Shown in pieces: positions 4,965 through 6,050 of a stretch of DNA of 6,050 nt. The translations under genes were made by a program, and so were the position numbers. Every line of letters starts with the position of its first letter. The stretch's first letter is position 1. The stretch is from a bacterium. Lineage in GTDB: Bacteria > Spirochaetota > Spirochaetia > Treponematales > Rectinemataceae. Under the pieces are notes generated by a model. The model was given only the letters and a program-made list of their open reading frames with translations, was not told the DNA's origin and did no database searches. The stretch spans positions 1 through 6,050 of the forward strand of contig JAKALZ010000129.1 in assembly GCA_021813065.1 (NCBI GenBank), written 5' to 3'.

Positions 4965-6050
4965 TGTGGAGCGATCAGAGCATGGAACAGCCAGTTGTCA
5001 TTCTGGGCGCGGGCAAGACGGGGCGAGGTTTTATCGCGCGACTGATATTCTTGAGCTCAAGACCTATCATTTTCATCGATAGCGACCTTGATCTCGTGCG
5101 CGAGCTCAATGCGCGTGGCGCATACACCATCAGATTTTATGGCGGGCAGAGAGAGCAGCTGCGTGTGTCCGGCTTTCAAGCGCTGTCGCCCGATCAGGAT
5201 GCTTCGGAAGAGGCGATCGCACGCGCGAATACCCTCATTGTCAGCATTGGCGCGGCACATTTTTCAGAGGTCGCCCCGCTTCTGGCGCGCGCGCTGCGTC
5301 GGAGAGAAGCGAGGGGAATCAACGTTCCTCTGCAGATTCTCACCGCCGAAAACGCCATCGATCCAGCGCGGAAGCTGTCCGAACTCATTGTGTCCGCGGG
5401 AAACCTTGGCCTTGCGGAAAGCTCGAAATTCTCCGTGTCGGAATCGGCGATATTCTGCACCACCACCGAAGACGGTTCTGATCTTCTGGATATCAAATCC
5501 GAGGATCTCGACATGCTTCCGTACGATGCCCGGCGGGCGCGGTCCTCGCTCGCGGAATTCTTCGGGTTCCAGCCTGAAGAGGATTTCTCGCGGGTATTGA
5601 GAAGGAAAATCTACACCTATAACTGCGCGAGCGCCTGCATCTCGTACCTGGGAGCGCTCAAAGGCTACCGCGTATACTCCGAAGCCGCGCGCGACGCCGA
5701 AATCCTAACCTATCTTCTGCGGTTATACGCCGAAACCACCACAGCCATCTGCGCCAAGCTCGGGTACTCAAAAGAAGATCAAGAAATCTTCGCGCAGAAA
5801 TCCCTTCGAAAGTTCCAGAATCCTGAAATAGAAGACAGCATCGAGAGAAACGCCCGCGATGTCGTGAGGAAATTGCGTCCGGAAGAGCGCATTGTCGGGC
5901 CGGCAATGCTTATGCGCGAATGCGGCTTCGAGTCCAAAGTGCTCCCCGTCGTGTACGCGGCAGCTCTCGCCTATCCCGGCGAAGGGGAGAAAGAGCTTCA
6001 GAACCTGCTGGCTCAGCATTGCCCTGAGGGCATTCTTGAGCGCGTGAGCG
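4961..6050 (+). CDS. Mannitol-1-phosphate 5-dehydrogenase-like long-chain polyol dehydrogenase (partial, runs off the end)
   Basis: The frame stays open from the ATG at 4961 (overlapping the kinase stop as ATGA) to the window end, 363 codons, so a MtlD-sized protein of about 380 residues would lack only its tail. Such enzymes oxidise a polyol or polyol phosphate with NAD. The N-terminal Rossmann signature is VVILGAGKTGRGFIA (12-26), close to MtlD; strand 2 ends IFID with D40, typical of NAD preference. TAEN at 128-131 holds the family asparagine. The signature helix KIYTYNCASACISYLG (216-231) keeps lysine (K216) and asparagine (N221), but the usual histidine at +8 is S224. Substrate could be an uncharged polyol, a polyol phosphate, or a uronate-type compound as in other family members. 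The true start may be the ATG at 4982, which has TGGAG 10 bases upstream and yields the short MEQPVVILGAG start usual in MtlD. Confidence 0.88.
   Translation, partial: MMWSDQSMEQPVVILGAGKTGRGFIARLIFLSSRPIIFIDSDLDLVRELNARGAYTIRFYGGQREQLRVSGFQALSPDQDASEEAIARANTLIVSIGAAHFSEVAPLLARALRRREARGINVPLQILTAENAIDPARKLSELIVSAGNLGLAESSKFSVSESAIFCTTTEDGSDLLDIKSEDLDMLPYDARRARSSLAEFFGFQPEEDFSRVLRRKIYTYNCASACISYLGALKGYRVYSEAARDAEILTYLLRLYAETTTAICAKLGYSKEDQEIFAQKSLRKFQNPEIEDSIERNARDVVRKLRPEERIVGPAMLMRECGFESKVLPVVYAAALAYPGEGEKELQNLLAQHCPEGILERVS

Noticed and set aside
5088..5600. A 170-codon + strand frame inside the dehydrogenase region.
   Set aside because: It is low in family-like content and out of frame with the clear Rossmann and MtlD-like signatures in the frame beginning at 4961.

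Overview
The window reads as one sugar- or polyol-uptake and catabolism operon, all on the + strand, behind the 3' end of a regulator gene. Base composition is moderately GC-rich by eye, with alanine codons strongly biased to GCG. The binding protein has a type I Sec signal peptide with no lipobox cysteine, which suggests a diderm bacterium with a true periplasm. The overall look of the proteins fits a free-living spirochaete or similar organism, but this assignment is a low-confidence guess.

Layout. Bases 2-148 are the last 48 codons of a gene whose C-terminus resembles RpiR/MurR-type (SIS-domain) sugar-phosphate-responsive regulators. Bases 149-267 form a compact promoter region: an AT-rich perfect inverted repeat (192-200/205-213) runs into a consensus -35 (TTGACA, 212-217), with 17 bases to a -10-like GATACT (235-240), then a very strong Shine-Dalgarno (256-262) and a GTG start. 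Next come a family 1 extracellular solute-binding protein (268-1551), a 122-base gap holding a long hairpin followed by a T-run (1586-1637), a MalF/UgpA-type permease (1674-2558), a MalG/UgpE-type permease (2558-3409), an FGGY-family carbohydrate kinase (3414-4964), and a mannitol-1-phosphate 5-dehydrogenase-like long-chain polyol dehydrogenase (4961 to beyond the window end). The last four genes overlap or are 4 bases apart, so they are probably translated as a coupled unit.

How the genes fit together. The binding protein captures a sugar or polyol and delivers it to the two-subunit permease. The kinase and the dehydrogenase then act on the imported molecule or its oxidised or phosphorylated form. 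The set parallels the known Pseudomonas and Rhodobacter mannitol/sorbitol/arabitol operons (MtlEFG/SmoEFG plus polyol dehydrogenase plus xylulokinase), but no ATP-binding subunit is present here. The dehydrogenase is closer to the phosphate-dependent MtlD type and has serine where the family has its conserved catalytic-site histidine. The kinase departs from xylulokinase at substrate- and nucleotide-site motifs. The substrate therefore cannot be named, and the kinase/dehydrogenase pair is the most interesting part of the window. The intergenic hairpin probably sets more binding protein than permease, and the promoter palindrome is a candidate operator for the upstream regulator.
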